This document shows positions 10,182-18,741 of a stretch of DNA of 64,000 nucleotides, piece by piece (positions within the stretch are counted from its first letter, which is position 1; each line of letters begins with the position of its first letter). Under the pieces are notes generated by a model. That model did not search any database. It was given only the letters and a program-made list of their open reading frames with translations, and was not told where the DNA came from. Source of the DNA: Streptomyces sp. JH34. Lineage in GTDB: Bacteria > Actinomycetota > Actinomycetes > Streptomycetales > Streptomycetaceae. The position numbers were made by a program, and so were the translations under genes. The DNA is taken from the NCBI RefSeq assembly GCF_029428875.1, contig NZ_JAJSOO010000001.1, forward strand, positions 3,782,001 to 3,846,000, in the 5' to 3' direction.

Positions 10182-10211
10182 GGGTGCGGCCCGTCGGCAT
10201 GGGCCGCACCC
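10182..10211. terminator. Bidirectional terminator hairpin
   Basis: A perfect 11-bp inverted repeat (GGGTGCGGCCC and its complement, loop of 8) lies between the converging regulator and TerB-like genes. There is no strong T-run, which is usual for Streptomyces terminators. Confidence 0.65.
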
Positions 10212-10221
10212 TGTCACGGTC

Positions 10222-10677
10222 CTACAGGTCGAACTCGTGCGGCGGCAGGTCCAGCGCGAAGCACGCCTCGCGCACGACGGCCTGCTCCGACTTGTCGAAG
10301 TCGCCGTCCGCGCCGCCGATCACGATGCCGATCTGGATGACGGCACGCGCCTCGGCGGGCTTCTTCTTCGCCTTGGCGATCTCCTGGAGCACGCTGACCT
10401 TGCCGAAGGCGAAGTCCGCGGTCAGCTTGTTCACGTAGTCGTTGAACCGGCGCTGGAGATCGTCAGCGGGGAAGTTCTGCAGCACGTCGTTGGTGGCGAT
10501 CAGGGTGGCGACACGCTGCCGCTCGGACGGGTCGATGGAACCGTCGGCGGCGGAGACCAGGGCGCACATGGCCATGCTCGCGTCCCGGAACGCCCCGCTC
10601 TTCAGGTCGTTCTTCTTCGCCTCCAGCTGCGTCTGCATCGTCGACGCGGATTCCTTGATCCGATCCCAAAGGGCCAT
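10222..10677 (-). CDS. TerB-family tellurite-resistance-like protein
   Basis: The 151-residue protein has two copies of the TerB-type acidic motif: SAADGSIDPSERQRVATLI near residue 43 and IGGADGDFDKSEQAVVREA near residue 119. These match the metal-binding helical TerB fold. The start ATG follows GGAG with five bases of spacing. Family members bind divalent metals and are linked to envelope or redox stress; a real role in tellurite resistance is not implied. Its promoter region contains a dyad (10724-10739) that could let the neighbouring BlaI-type repressor control it. Confidence 0.85.
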   Translation of the reverse strand: MALWDRIKESASTMQTQLEAKKNDLKSGAFRDASMAMCALVSAADGSIDPSERQRVATLIATNDVLQNFPADDLQRRFNDYVNKLTADFAFGKVSVLQEIAKAKKKPAEARAVIQIGIVIGGADGDFDKSEQAVVREACFALDLPPHEFDL

Positions 10678-10723
10678 GACGTCTCCATAAGTGCGTTGCC
10701 AGTGATGCGGTGACCGGTCGAAC

Positions 10724-10739
10724 TCTACAGCCGTGTAGA
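10724..10739. promoter_or_regulatory. Perfect dyad, candidate BlaI-family operator
   Basis: The sequence TCTACA-GCCG-TGTAGA is a perfect inverted repeat carrying the TACA/TGTA half-sites known for BlaI/MecI-type repressors, although the spacer is four bases rather than the two of the classical site. It lies 46 bases before the TerB-like start and about 72 bases before the blaI-like start, so one site could control both divergent units. Confidence 0.5.
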
Positions 10740-10811
10740 AGATGTATGGGCGGACAACCGACGCACGACGGAGGACGCAGCGGTAATCGGCCACTCAGTA
10801 GGATGCGGCGG

Positions 10812-11288
10812 ATGAACAGGCCCACAGGTACGGACGACGGCGGCGCCCAGGAGGGGCCCCGGCTGCCCAGGCGCGCCCAGGGACAGCTGGAGTCCCAGGT
10901 CCTGACGGTGTTGAGCTCGGCGGGCGGCCCGGCGACGGCCGGCTGGGTGCAGGAGCACCTCGACGGCGATCTCGCCTACACCACGGTCATCACGATCCTC
11001 TCCCGCCTCTACGCCAAGAAGGCCGTGACCCGCACCCGGCAGGGCCGTTCTTACGTCTGGACCCCGGCGTCCGACGAGGCGGGCCTCGCCGCCCTGCGCA
11101 TGCGCCGCGTCCTGGACGGCGAACGGGACAGGGAGGCCGTCCTGGCCCGTTTCGTCTCCGCGCTGTCCCCGGGCGACGAGGCCAGACTCCGCGCGCTGCT
11201 CTCCCGCGCGGTCGGCCCCTCCGATGACGGCCCGGGCGGCCCGGACGGCCTCGACGACCCCGGCGACTCCGCGGCTCCGGAAGGCTGA
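10812..11288 (+). CDS. BlaI/MecI-family winged-helix repressor
   Basis: About 158 residues. The region from residue 20 to 95 (QLESQVLTVL, then TAGWVQEHLDGDLAYTTVITILSRLYAKKAVTRTRQGRSYVW) is the typical BlaI winged helix, with the wing at the GRSYVW segment. The C-terminal tail is acidic and Gly/Pro-rich. In-frame ATGs exist at 10803 and 10812; neither has a strong ribosome site, and 10812 is preferred because the earlier one abuts the purine stretch. It is followed 12 bases later by an M56 peptidase, the standard repressor/sensor-protease pair. Confidence 0.85.
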   Translation: MNRPTGTDDGGAQEGPRLPRRAQGQLESQVLTVLSSAGGPATAGWVQEHLDGDLAYTTVITILSRLYAKKAVTRTRQGRSYVWTPASDEAGLAALRMRRVLDGERDREAVLARFVSALSPGDEARLRALLSRAVGPSDDGPGGPDGLDDPGDSAAPEG

Positions 11289-11299
11289 GAGCCACCACG

Positions 11300-12262
11300 A
11301 TGGGCGTCTTCGTCTACCTGCCACTCGTCCTGCCGCTGACCGCACTGCCCATGGCGCGCCTCGCCGAGCAGCACCTGCACCCCAGGAGCGCCACGCGCCT
11401 GCTGGCCGTCACGGGGTCGACGCTGGCCCTGTGCAGCACGCTGTGCCTGGCCCTGCTCATGGTGGTGGGCACGGCCCAGCTGCCCGGCAATCCGCTGCCC
11501 GACGGGTGGTCGGACCCGGAGGTGCGTGCCGCGGTGCCCTACGAGGAGAAGGCGGGCCTGATCGCGATCGGGGTCCTGGGAGCGGTCCTGGCGGCCTGCG
11601 GAAGCACCCTGCTGCGACACACGAGGGCCCGGATCCGCGCCGCCCAGGCGGTGGGGCCGGTGCCGGGGAGCGGCGGCACCGGGGACCTCGCCGTCATTCC
11701 GTCCCCCGACCCGTTCGCGTACGCCCTACCGGGACGGCGCGGGCGCGGGTACGACGGACGGGTCGTGGTCTCCACCGCGATGATGGAGTGCCTGGACCCC
11801 CGCGAACGGCGGGCCCTCGTCGCCCATGAGCGCGCCCACCTGGCCGGCCGTCACCACCGCTACCTGCTGGCGACGCAACTGGCCGCGCGGGCCAACCCGT
11901 TCCTCCTGCCGCTGCGCACCGCCGTGGCGTACAGCACGGAACGCTGGGCGGACGAGGAGGCGGCGTACGCGGTCGGCAGCCGCCGGGACGTCGCCACGGC
12001 GGTCGGCAAGGCGGCCCTGTCCGCGCACCGGGAGCCGGGGCCCGCCGTGCTCCCCGGCTTCGCGGCGGCCGCCGGCCCCGTGCCGCGCCGGGTGGCGGCG
12101 CTGCTCGACCCGGAACCCCCGGCCGGGCTGTGGCCCCCGGCCTCGGCACATCTGGCGGTGGCGGCGGTGACCGCGACGGTGGGTACGGCGGCCTCGGCGC
12201 TGTCGTCGCTCAACGCGACGGTGACGCTCGTCGGCATCCTCCACGCGGCCACCCCGCTCTGA
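11300..12262 (+). CDS. M56-family membrane metallopeptidase (BlaR1-like)
   Basis: The 320-residue protein has hydrophobic segments at about 5-25, 33-60 and 80-100, the zinc-protease motif HERAH near residue 177 (LVAHERAHLAGRHH), and a final hydrophobic segment near 285-315. This matches the integral membrane M56 peptidases that cleave BlaI-type repressors. No beta-lactam-binding extracellular domain is present, so the signal is unknown. The preceding blaI-like gene ends 12 bases upstream. Confidence 0.85.
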   Translation: MGVFVYLPLVLPLTALPMARLAEQHLHPRSATRLLAVTGSTLALCSTLCLALLMVVGTAQLPGNPLPDGWSDPEVRAAVPYEEKAGLIAIGVLGAVLAACGSTLLRHTRARIRAAQAVGPVPGSGGTGDLAVIPSPDPFAYALPGRRGRGYDGRVVVSTAMMECLDPRERRALVAHERAHLAGRHHRYLLATQLAARANPFLLPLRTAVAYSTERWADEEAAYAVGSRRDVATAVGKAALSAHREPGPAVLPGFAAAAGPVPRRVAALLDPEPPAGLWPPASAHLAVAAVTATVGTAASALSSLNATVTLVGILHAATPL

Positions 12263-12293
12263 CCCTCCGGCCGGGTTCCTCGGCCGGAGGGTC
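12261..12293. terminator. Bidirectional terminator hairpin
   Basis: A perfect 13-bp stem (GACCCTCCGGCCG and its complement) with a 7-base loop starts at the end of the M56 gene and lies between it and the converging antiporter gene. Confidence 0.7.
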
Positions 12294-12307
12294 GGAGCGG
12301 GGTGCTC

Positions 12308-13555
12308 TCAGTCGGAGTCGCGCCCGGCGTGCTCCGGCGTGAGGTCGTCGTGCGACGGCATCGGCCGGTCGTCCACGACGGCCGGCTTCTTCCCCTTGCC
12401 CGCCAGTACGGCCTGCAGCTTCGAGGCGACCGGCTCCGTCCACCGGGCGGTGAGGGGGCCGACGATCACCAGGATCAGCACGTACGCGGTCGCGATGGGA
12501 CCGATGCGGGGTTCCGTCGCCACGGCCAGACCGGCGATGACGATGGAGAACTCCCCGCGCGCGACGAGCGTGCCGCCCGCGCGCCAGCGTCCCCGCGGCC
12601 CGATCCCGGCCCGCCGGGAGGCGTACCAGCCGGTGCCGATCTTCGTGAAGACCGTGACGATCGCCAGCAGCGCCGCCGGGAGCAGGACCGGCGGGATCTC
12701 GGCGGGGTCCGTGGACAGCCCGAAGAACACGAAGAACACGGCGGCGAACAGGTCCCGCAGCGGCGTCAGCAGCTTGCGCGCGCCCTCCGCGACCTCGCCG
12801 GAGAGGGCGATGCCCACGAGGAAGGCGCCGACGGCGGCGGACACCTGCAGCTGCTGGGCCACCCCGGCCACCAGGACGGTGAGCCCGAGGACGACGAGCA
12901 GCAGCATCTCCGGGTTGTCGGAGGACACCGCGCGGCTGATGAGCCGGCCGTGACGCAGCGCCAGGTACAGCACGAAACCGACGGTGCCGAGCGCGATCAG
13001 CAGGGCGATGCTGCCGCCGGCCAGACCGACACCGGCCAGCATCGCGGTGAGCAGCGGCAGGTAGACGGCCATGGCCAGGTCCTCGATGACGAGGACACCG
13101 AGGATGACGGGCGTCTCGCGGTTACCGAGTCTGCCCATGTCGGTCATCACCTTGGCGATCACGCCCGAGGACGAGATCCAGGTGACCCCGGCGAGCGCGA
13201 CGGCCCCCACGGGACCCCACCCGAGCATCAGGCCGGCGGCCGCGCCGGGTGTCGCGTTGAGTACGAAGTCGACGGCCCCGGACGGGTACTGCGTCTTGAG
13301 ACTGGTGACGAGCTCGGACGCGCTGTACTCCAGCCCGAGCAGGAGCAGCAGGAGGATGACGCCGATCTCCGCCCCGATGGCGGTGAACTCCTCACTGGCG
13401 CCGAGCGGCAGCAGACCGCCCTCCCCGAACGCGAGACCGGCCAGCAGGTACAGGGGGATCGGCGAGAGGCCTATCCGCCCGGCGAACCTGCCGATGATGC
13501 CGAGCCCCAGGATGACGGAGCCCAGCTCCACCAGCAGTGCGGTCGTGTCGTGCAC
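12308..13555 (-). CDS. CPA2-family K+(Na+)/H+ antiporter (KhtU-like)
   Basis: The 415-residue protein is almost entirely transmembrane, with 11 to 13 hydrophobic helices, and has the CPA2 landmarks TWISSSGVIAKVM (about residue 124) and LVIEDLAMAVYLPLL (about 153), which contain the ion-binding acidic residue. A short hydrophilic tail follows residue 385. The GTG start is three bases downstream of the stop of the RCK_C gene. Pairing with a stand-alone RCK_C protein is as in Bacillus KhtT-KhtU, where the partner gates K+ efflux. Confidence 0.85.
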   Translation of the reverse strand: MHDTTALLVELGSVILGLGIIGRFAGRIGLSPIPLYLLAGLAFGEGGLLPLGASEEFTAIGAEIGVILLLLLLGLEYSASELVTSLKTQYPSGAVDFVLNATPGAAAGLMLGWGPVGAVALAGVTWISSSGVIAKVMTDMGRLGNRETPVILGVLVIEDLAMAVYLPLLTAMLAGVGLAGGSIALLIALGTVGFVLYLALRHGRLISRAVSSDNPEMLLLVVLGLTVLVAGVAQQLQVSAAVGAFLVGIALSGEVAEGARKLLTPLRDLFAAVFFVFFGLSTDPAEIPPVLLPAALLAIVTVFTKIGTGWYASRRAGIGPRGRWRAGGTLVARGEFSIVIAGLAVATEPRIGPIATAYVLILVIVGPLTARWTEPVASKLQAVLAGKGKKPAVVDDRPMPSHDDLTPEHAGRDSD

Positions 13556-13557
13556 GG

Positions 13558-14028
13558 TCAGCCCTCCGCAATGATCTCGGAGAGCGTGTCGACGCCCTCA
13601 CGCGTTCCTACAACGACGAGCGTGTCCCCGATGGCCAGCCGGAAGTCCGGACCCGGCGACGGGTGCGCGCTGTGTGTACGCAGCACCGCCACGATCGAGG
13701 CGCCCGTCCGCGTCCTCGCCCGGGTGTCCCCGAGCAGCCGCCCGCCGTACGGGGACCGGGTTCCGAGCGGGATGTGCTCGGTGACCAGATCGATCCCCTC
13801 GGTCCGTACGGCGTCGATGGGCGCGGCGTCGATGAGGTGTGCAAGGCCGGTGGCCTCGGTGGTCGTCAGGGGCACGGAGAGCAGGCACGAATCTGGGTCG
13901 TCCTTCTCGTAGAACCCCAGGAAGCGCCGCCCGTCGTGATGCACGACCACGGAGATGTGCTGGCCGGATTCGGTGGTGTAGTCGTACTGGACGCCGACTC
14001 CTGGCAGCGACGTGCGGTGGGTTCCCAT
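13558..14028 (-). CDS. RCK_C (TrkA-C) regulatory subunit of the antiporter (KhtT-like)
   Basis: The 156-residue protein has an N-terminal domain like that of KhtT (VGVQYDYTTESGQHISVVVHHDGRRFLGFY) and a C-terminal TrkA-C fold (about 80-150) ending in FRLAIGDTLVVVGTREGVDTL. TrkA-C domains bind small ligands, including c-di-AMP in several Gram-positive regulators; whether this one does is inference. It is directly upstream of the antiporter gene with a two-base gap and should be its gating subunit. Confidence 0.82.
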   Translation of the reverse strand: MGTHRTSLPGVGVQYDYTTESGQHISVVVHHDGRRFLGFYEKDDPDSCLLSVPLTTTEATGLAHLIDAAPIDAVRTEGIDLVTEHIPLGTRSPYGGRLLGDTRARTRTGASIVAVLRTHSAHPSPGPDFRLAIGDTLVVVGTREGVDTLSEIIAEG

Positions 14029-14191
14029 GGCTTCCTCCCGAGAAGCGCGCGGCGGCGGGGCGACGCTTTTGGTGATCTCTTTAGTCGCCCATTACCTTAT
14101 CCGGCCGCGAAAACCGCCCATGTGTGCGTACGGGAATCGGGAGGACGCCGTGCGGGGGCAGGGAACGCTCGCGGGGAACGCGGAGGCGGCG

Positions 14192-14605
14192 TTATCGCGC
14201 GAAGTGGGCGCAAACCGTCTTGCCGGACCCCGGGCCGGGCGTGACGGTGAGGGCCTGCGTGAGACGGCGGACCATGTGCCATCCGAAGCCGCCGGTGGCG
14301 CCGTCGAGGTCCGGCGTCCGCGCGTGCGGGGGAGCCGGGCTGGGGTCGCTGACCGCCGCGGTCACGGTGCCGGGCCCGGCTGAGAGCCGGAGGGTGAACC
14401 GGCCGCCGCCGTGGCGCAGCGCGTTCGTGGCCAGTTCGGAGACCACGAGGACGAGGGTGTCGGCCAGGGCCGGGTCCGGGGCGGGGGAGAGCCGGTCGGT
14501 GAACGTGCGGGCGGCCTTGCGTGCCCAGTGGATGCTGTCCGTGCTGTCGCCCACCACGGTCCGTGCGGAGGGCGTCGAGGTGTCGGGGATCTTCGTGTGC
14601 GTCAT
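14192..14605 (-). CDS. RsbW-like ATP-binding anti-sigma-type kinase
   Basis: This 137-residue protein has the HATPase_c motifs of Streptomyces regulatory kinases: the N box VLVVSELATNALRHG near residue 59, the DPSPAPP segment, and the G box GATGGFGWHMVRRL near 105, then a final strand. Such proteins phosphorylate anti-sigma antagonists or act as free ATPase modules, and Streptomyces encodes dozens. I chose the ATG at 14605, where GGTGGGG lies nine bases upstream; a GTG at 14659 would add 18 residues. No partner sigma or antagonist gene is adjacent. Confidence 0.82.
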   Translation of the reverse strand: MTHTKIPDTSTPSARTVVGDSTDSIHWARKAARTFTDRLSPAPDPALADTLVLVVSELATNALRHGGGRFTLRLSAGPGTVTAAVSDPSPAPPHARTPDLDGATGGFGWHMVRRLTQALTVTPGPGSGKTVCAHFAR

Positions 14606-15151
14606 GCGCGTACACCCCACCTGTGATCGGTCGTGCCACTCGTTGCCTGGACACACCACCTGCCCGCTGGGACGGGATCTACTACTTCCGCACCCGTTCC
14701 GGTCGCGAATTCGAACAGCGACGGCGGCAGAAGTGCATCATCCGTTCGGACAGAAAACCTGTCGTGGCGACGATAGACATCCACTGTCTGCCGGATTAGT
14801 GTCGCCTTCGTGGTCGAGTGACCGGGGCACCCGGCAGGAGCTTGACCGCCGGGTGGCAGTACCCGCAGGACGGTGCGGTGGTGGAGTTCCGGAGCCATGG
14901 TGTTCGCAGGACGGTGACGGGGCTGACGACCGGACCGGGTGGCCCGCACGCTCAGGGGCCGCCACCGGCAGCGCACGGTGAGCAGTCGCTCCCGTGCGGA
15001 CACGGAAGGCCGGCCCGCCAGGGCCGGCCCTCCCGGTACGACATGACGGCCGTCCGGGGACGGCCGGGCCCGAGGGCTGACGAGGACCGGACCGGACATG
15101 GATGTGCCCGGCCGGTGGAAGGCCACCGGCCGGGCACACGGGACGCGTGGT
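14606..15151. other. Gene-free interval with hairpins
   Basis: I find no convincing gene in these 546 bases; the open frames have the composition of shadows. The left part must hold the promoter of the RsbW-like gene. The right part carries several GC-rich inverted repeats (near 15008-15030 and 15049-15065) and the strong terminator at 15103-15138. Confidence 0.6.
15103..15138 (-). terminator. Strong intrinsic hairpin after the flotillin gene
   Basis: A perfect 16-bp stem (GTGCCCGGCCGGTGG plus one A-T pair) closes an AAGG loop and begins 14 bases after the stop codon of the leftward flotillin gene. Confidence 0.75.
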
Positions 15152-16585
15152 TCAGTCCTTGATCTCGATCTTCTCGCCGTCGGCCGCAGGCGCGGGGATT
15201 GCCGGCGCGGTGCCGCCCGCCTCGGTCTGCAGGTTCTTCAGCAGGGCGCCGAGGTCGACACCCGTGGTGGAGTTGAGGAGTTCGAGGCCCTGGGCCACGT
15301 TGTCGGCCACCGTGCGGGTCAGCTGGCCGGCACCGTCCGTCGAGATCACCGTCATCTTGTCGATGGCGCTCAGCGGCTCCGACGCCTTGGCGACGACCTG
15401 CGGGAGCACCTCGACCAGCATCTGCAGGACGGCCGCGTCGCCGTACTGCTTGAACGCGTCGGCCTTCTTCTGCATGGCCTCGGCCTCCGCGGAGCCCTTC
15501 GCGGCGATGGCGGCGGCCTCGGACTCGCCCTCGATGCGCACGGCGTCGGCGAGGGCCGAGCGGTGGAGCTTCTCGCCCTGGCCGGTGAGCCGGGAGCGCT
15601 CCGCGTCGGCCTCCGCCTCCTTGACCTGGGCGATGCGACGGGCCTCCGCCTCCTGCTCCGCCCGGTAGCGGGCCGCGTCCGCGGGCTTGCGGACCTTGGT
15701 GTCGAGCTCGCGGTCGGTCAGGGCCGCCTGCCGCTCGGCGACCTTCTCCTGCTCGGCGAGGACTTCCTGCTGACGGGCCGCCTCGGCGAGGGGGCCGGCC
15801 GCGTTGGCCTTGGCGGCGGCGGCTTCGGTCTCGGCCTTGATCTCGGCCTGCTTGAGGTAGAACGTCCGCTCGGCGATCGCGATCTCCTCGGCCGCCTTCA
15901 GCCGGGCCTGCTCGGAGGCACGCCGGGCGATCGCCTCGGCGATGTCGGCCTCCTGCTTGGCGCGGGCGGCCTCGGGCCGGCCGAGGTCCTCGAGGTACGA
16001 GCCCTCGGTGGTGATGTCCTGGATCTGGAAGGCGTCCAGGATCAGGCCCTGGCCGGAGAGGCTGGCCTCCGCCTCCTCGGCGACCTGTCCGGCGAACGCG
16101 GCGCGGTCACGGATGATGTCCTCTACGGACATACGGCCGACGATGGCGCGGAGCGCTCCGGACAGCACTTCCTGGGTGAAGCCCACGATGCCGTTCTGCT
16201 GCTGCAGGAAACGCTGTGCCGCCGCGCGGATCGCGTCCTCGCTGCCGCCGACCTTGACGATCGCGACGCCCTCGAGGTTGGACTTCACGCCGCGCAGGGT
16301 GACGGCGCCGCGTACGGCGACGGGGATGTGCCGGCTGGAGAGGTCCAGGGTGAACTTCTGCTGGACGAACGGGACGACGAAGACGCCGCCCCCGACGACG
16401 ACCTTCTGGCCGCTGTTGTCGATGCTGGTGCGGCCGGTCACCGGGTCGGTGGACTTCTTGCCTCGGCGTCCCGTGATGATGAAGGCCTGGCTGGGCCCCG
16501 CGACCTTGTACCGCGTGATCACGGCGAGTGCCAGGAGCACGAGGAGTACGACGATTCCGATGACGGCGATCACTACTGGACTCAT
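15152..16585 (-). CDS. Flotillin family protein (FloT/YuaG-like)
   Basis: The 477-residue protein has an N-terminal membrane helix (about 4-24), an SPFH domain (about 30-200) and an Ala/Glu-rich coiled coil (about 205-375) with the flotillin-typical repeats of Glu-Ala, then a C-terminal region. It resembles Bacillus YuaG/FloT more than the long flotillin at 5946-8072. The gene lies downstream of an NfeD-like gene with a 77-base gap, the same arrangement as yuaF-yuaG. The pair should build membrane microdomains. Confidence 0.88.
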   Translation of the reverse strand: MSPVVIAVIGIVVLLVLLALAVITRYKVAGPSQAFIITGRRGKKSTDPVTGRTSIDNSGQKVVVGGGVFVVPFVQQKFTLDLSSRHIPVAVRGAVTLRGVKSNLEGVAIVKVGGSEDAIRAAAQRFLQQQNGIVGFTQEVLSGALRAIVGRMSVEDIIRDRAAFAGQVAEEAEASLSGQGLILDAFQIQDITTEGSYLEDLGRPEAARAKQEADIAEAIARRASEQARLKAAEEIAIAERTFYLKQAEIKAETEAAAAKANAAGPLAEAARQQEVLAEQEKVAERQAALTDRELDTKVRKPADAARYRAEQEAEARRIAQVKEAEADAERSRLTGQGEKLHRSALADAVRIEGESEAAAIAAKGSAEAEAMQKKADAFKQYGDAAVLQMLVEVLPQVVAKASEPLSAIDKMTVISTDGAGQLTRTVADNVAQGLELLNSTTGVDLGALLKNLQTEAGGTAPAIPAPAADGEKIEIKD

Positions 16586-16662
16586 AGGTGGTGCTCCCCC
16601 TTGCCCTCCCGAAGGGACGGCGGTGTGTACGGCTTTCGGACGGGCTTGAGGCCCGGTGGTGC

Positions 16663-17184
16663 TCAGCGCTCGACGGGGCGGACCGTGACCGAGGAGGTCG
16701 AGAGGGTGGCCTCCACCCAGATCTCGGCACCTCGCTCGACCGGGACGGCGCTCTTCGCGGCGAACTTCACGGTCTGGCCGGCGAGCCGCAGCAGGACCTC
16801 GCCGTAACCGTCGGCCGGGATCGGCGTGACGACGGATCCCGAGGTGCCGACGAGGTCGTCGCCGCGTGGTGTGGCCGTGGTCTGATCCCGCATCAGGGCC
16901 TGGCTGAACTTCCAGGTCAGCCAGGCCGCGACGACGCCCGCCGCGGCACCGGCCGCGACGGCCACCGGGGTGCCGACGTCCGTGGTGCCGAGGACGATCG
17001 CGCCGCCGAAACCGAGCATGGAGAGGAAGCCGGCGATGACGGGCAGGGACAGCAGACCGTCGAAGAAACCGTTCAGCAGTCCGCCCAGCGCGTCACCGAG
17101 GAGGCCTTCGAGGATTCCGTCGAAGATCAGTGAGAGGGCGAGAAGAACGATTCCCGCGATGCCCAGACCGAGAAGGACGGTCAT
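16663..17184 (-). CDS. NfeD/YuaF-like membrane protein
   Basis: The 173-residue product has hydrophobic segments at about 3-25, 40-65 and 75-95 and a C-terminal soluble domain (GDDLVGTSGSVVTPIPADGYGEV and onward) with the OB-fold pattern of NfeD proteins. The ATG at 17184 has GGGGGAG seven bases upstream. NfeD proteins are obligate neighbours of flotillins or stomatins, which fits the next gene. Confidence 0.82.
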   Translation of the reverse strand: MTVLLGLGIAGIVLLALSLIFDGILEGLLGDALGGLLNGFFDGLLSLPVIAGFLSMLGFGGAIVLGTTDVGTPVAVAAGAAAGVVAAWLTWKFSQALMRDQTTATPRGDDLVGTSGSVVTPIPADGYGEVLLRLAGQTVKFAAKSAVPVERGAEIWVEATLSTSSVTVRPVER

Positions 17185-17290
17185 GTGATCACTCCCCCGG
17201 TGTTCGGAAATCCCCCGAAATATTTCCGTCGAACTGGCTGAATGGTCCCATACGGTGTCCGCCGGGGGTACTGCCGGAACCCGGCAGTCT

Positions 17291-17776
17291 TCACGGCTTC
17301 CTGATGCCGGAGAGCTGCTCGGCGAGCGTGTCGAGCGACTGGAACGTGGCGCCGAGCAGGGCGACGTGCTTCCACCGCAGCACACCGTCCGGCCCGATCA
17401 GGAAGACGGAGCGGCGCACCCCGATGCCGGGCGCCGTGACCCCGTAGGTCCGGGCCGTCTCCCGTCCCGTGTCGGCCAGCAGAGGCATGCGCAGCCCGTG
17501 CCCGCGGGCGAAGGACTCATGGCTGTCCACATCCTGTGGACTGATCCCCCAGACCTCGGCGTCGAGCCCCTCGAAGGTCTCGAGGCCCGAGGAGTAGGAG
17601 CAGAGCTGCTTGGTGCAGACCGCCGTGTTGTCACCGGGGTAGAAGGCGAGGACGACGGCCCGGCCGCGCGCGGCGGAGAGCGTGTGGTCGCGACGCTCGA
17701 AGGTGTCGTCGGTGAGTACGCCTCCGGGAAGGGTGAAGTCCGGTGCGGGGCTGCCGATTCGAGGTCCTGACGCCAT
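17291..17776 (-). CDS. Peroxiredoxin, Bcp/PrxQ type
   Basis: The 161-residue protein is a thiol peroxidase that reduces hydroperoxides. The segment FYPGDNTAVCTKQLCSY holds the peroxidatic Cys54 and a resolving Cys59 in the CX4C spacing of PrxQ. The start has a perfect AAGGAG with seven-base spacing. It diverges from a hydrolase gene across about 160 bases. No OxyR- or CatR-type site was recognised. Confidence 0.9.
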   Translation of the reverse strand: MASGPRIGSPAPDFTLPGGVLTDDTFERRDHTLSAARGRAVVLAFYPGDNTAVCTKQLCSYSSGLETFEGLDAEVWGISPQDVDSHESFARGHGLRMPLLADTGRETARTYGVTAPGIGVRRSVFLIGPDGVLRWKHVALLGATFQSLDTLAEQLSGIRKP

Positions 17777-17937
17777 GTCGTGGCTCCTTGGGTCGCGTAC
17801 GGGAGGATCTCCGTGCCTCGTACAGTGAACGGCACTTTCCACGCATCGACACGTTCGGCCCATCCGTACGCCGTCCGGCACCGAATATGGAGCAGTGCGC
17901 GGGCGCCGGAGCCCGGCACCTCGATCTGGAGGTACGT

Positions 17938-18681
17938 GTGGCCGTACGAACGCCGTCGGCAGCGGTGCTCATCCTCCACGGCGGCTACGAGACGGGCCTC
18001 GAGGCACCGGCACCCGGCGCCCTGAACCTGCCCGGTCTGCGCATGCTGCCGGTCTCGCGCGTCGTGGCCCGCGCGGTGCGCGGGGACTCCGGCGTACGCG
18101 TGCAGCGGGTCCGCTACACGCACCGCGGCTGGAACGGGTCCCGCGAGGACCCGCTGCACGACGCCGTACACGCGCTCGACGCGCTCCGGCGCGAGGCGGG
18201 AGACATCCCGGTGGTCCTCCTCGGCCACTCCATGGGCGCCCGCGCCGCCCTCCACGCCGCGGGGCATCCGCTGGTCCGCGCGGTGGTCGGACTCGCTCCG
18301 TGGTGTCCGCCTGGCGATCCGGTGACGCAGCTGTCGGGGCGCGACGTCGTCCTGCTGCACAGCACCCGGGACCGGGTGACGAGTCCCCTGGCGTCCCAGT
18401 CGCTCACGGCCCGGGCACGCCGCGCGGGTGCCCGCACCTGCCTGGTGACGATCCCGGGCAGTGACCACGCGATGATCCGCAGGGCTCCGGCCTGGCACCA
18501 CCTGGCGGGGCTGCTGGTCACGGGGCTGCTGGGGATGGCACCGGTGCCCAGGCGGGTCGAGGCGGCGTTCGGGCTGCCGCCGGGCGCGGCGGCCTCCGAG
18601 GGCACGCTGTCCCTGGACAGACTCGACGCCGTCGGGCGGCGCCCGCGGAGATGCGGGGCGGTGCGCGGCGGCAGAGGATGA
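17938..18681 (+). CDS. Alpha/beta hydrolase
   Basis: About 247 residues. The fold markers are LILHGG near the N-terminus (oxyanion region), the nucleophile elbow GHSMG near residue 99, and a DHAMI histidine near 178. The GTG at 17938 has GGAGG five bases upstream and begins just before the first strand; an ATG at 17887 would add 17 residues but has no ribosome site. The C-terminal 45 residues are Arg/Gly-rich and probably disordered. The substrate is unknown. Confidence 0.75.
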   Translation: MAVRTPSAAVLILHGGYETGLEAPAPGALNLPGLRMLPVSRVVARAVRGDSGVRVQRVRYTHRGWNGSREDPLHDAVHALDALRREAGDIPVVLLGHSMGARAALHAAGHPLVRAVVGLAPWCPPGDPVTQLSGRDVVLLHSTRDRVTSPLASQSLTARARRAGARTCLVTIPGSDHAMIRRAPAWHHLAGLLVTGLLGMAPVPRRVEAAFGLPPGAAASEGTLSLDRLDAVGRRPRRCGAVRGGRG

Positions 18682-18741
18682 GGGCCGGACGCCGGCCGGC
18701 CTCTCCGCACCCGCCGGGTACGCATCCCTCTGGAGGCTCCG

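Noticed and set aside
14818..15162. 114-codon plus-strand frame
   Set aside because: Ends inside the flotillin terminator region, with shadow-like composition and no ribosome site.
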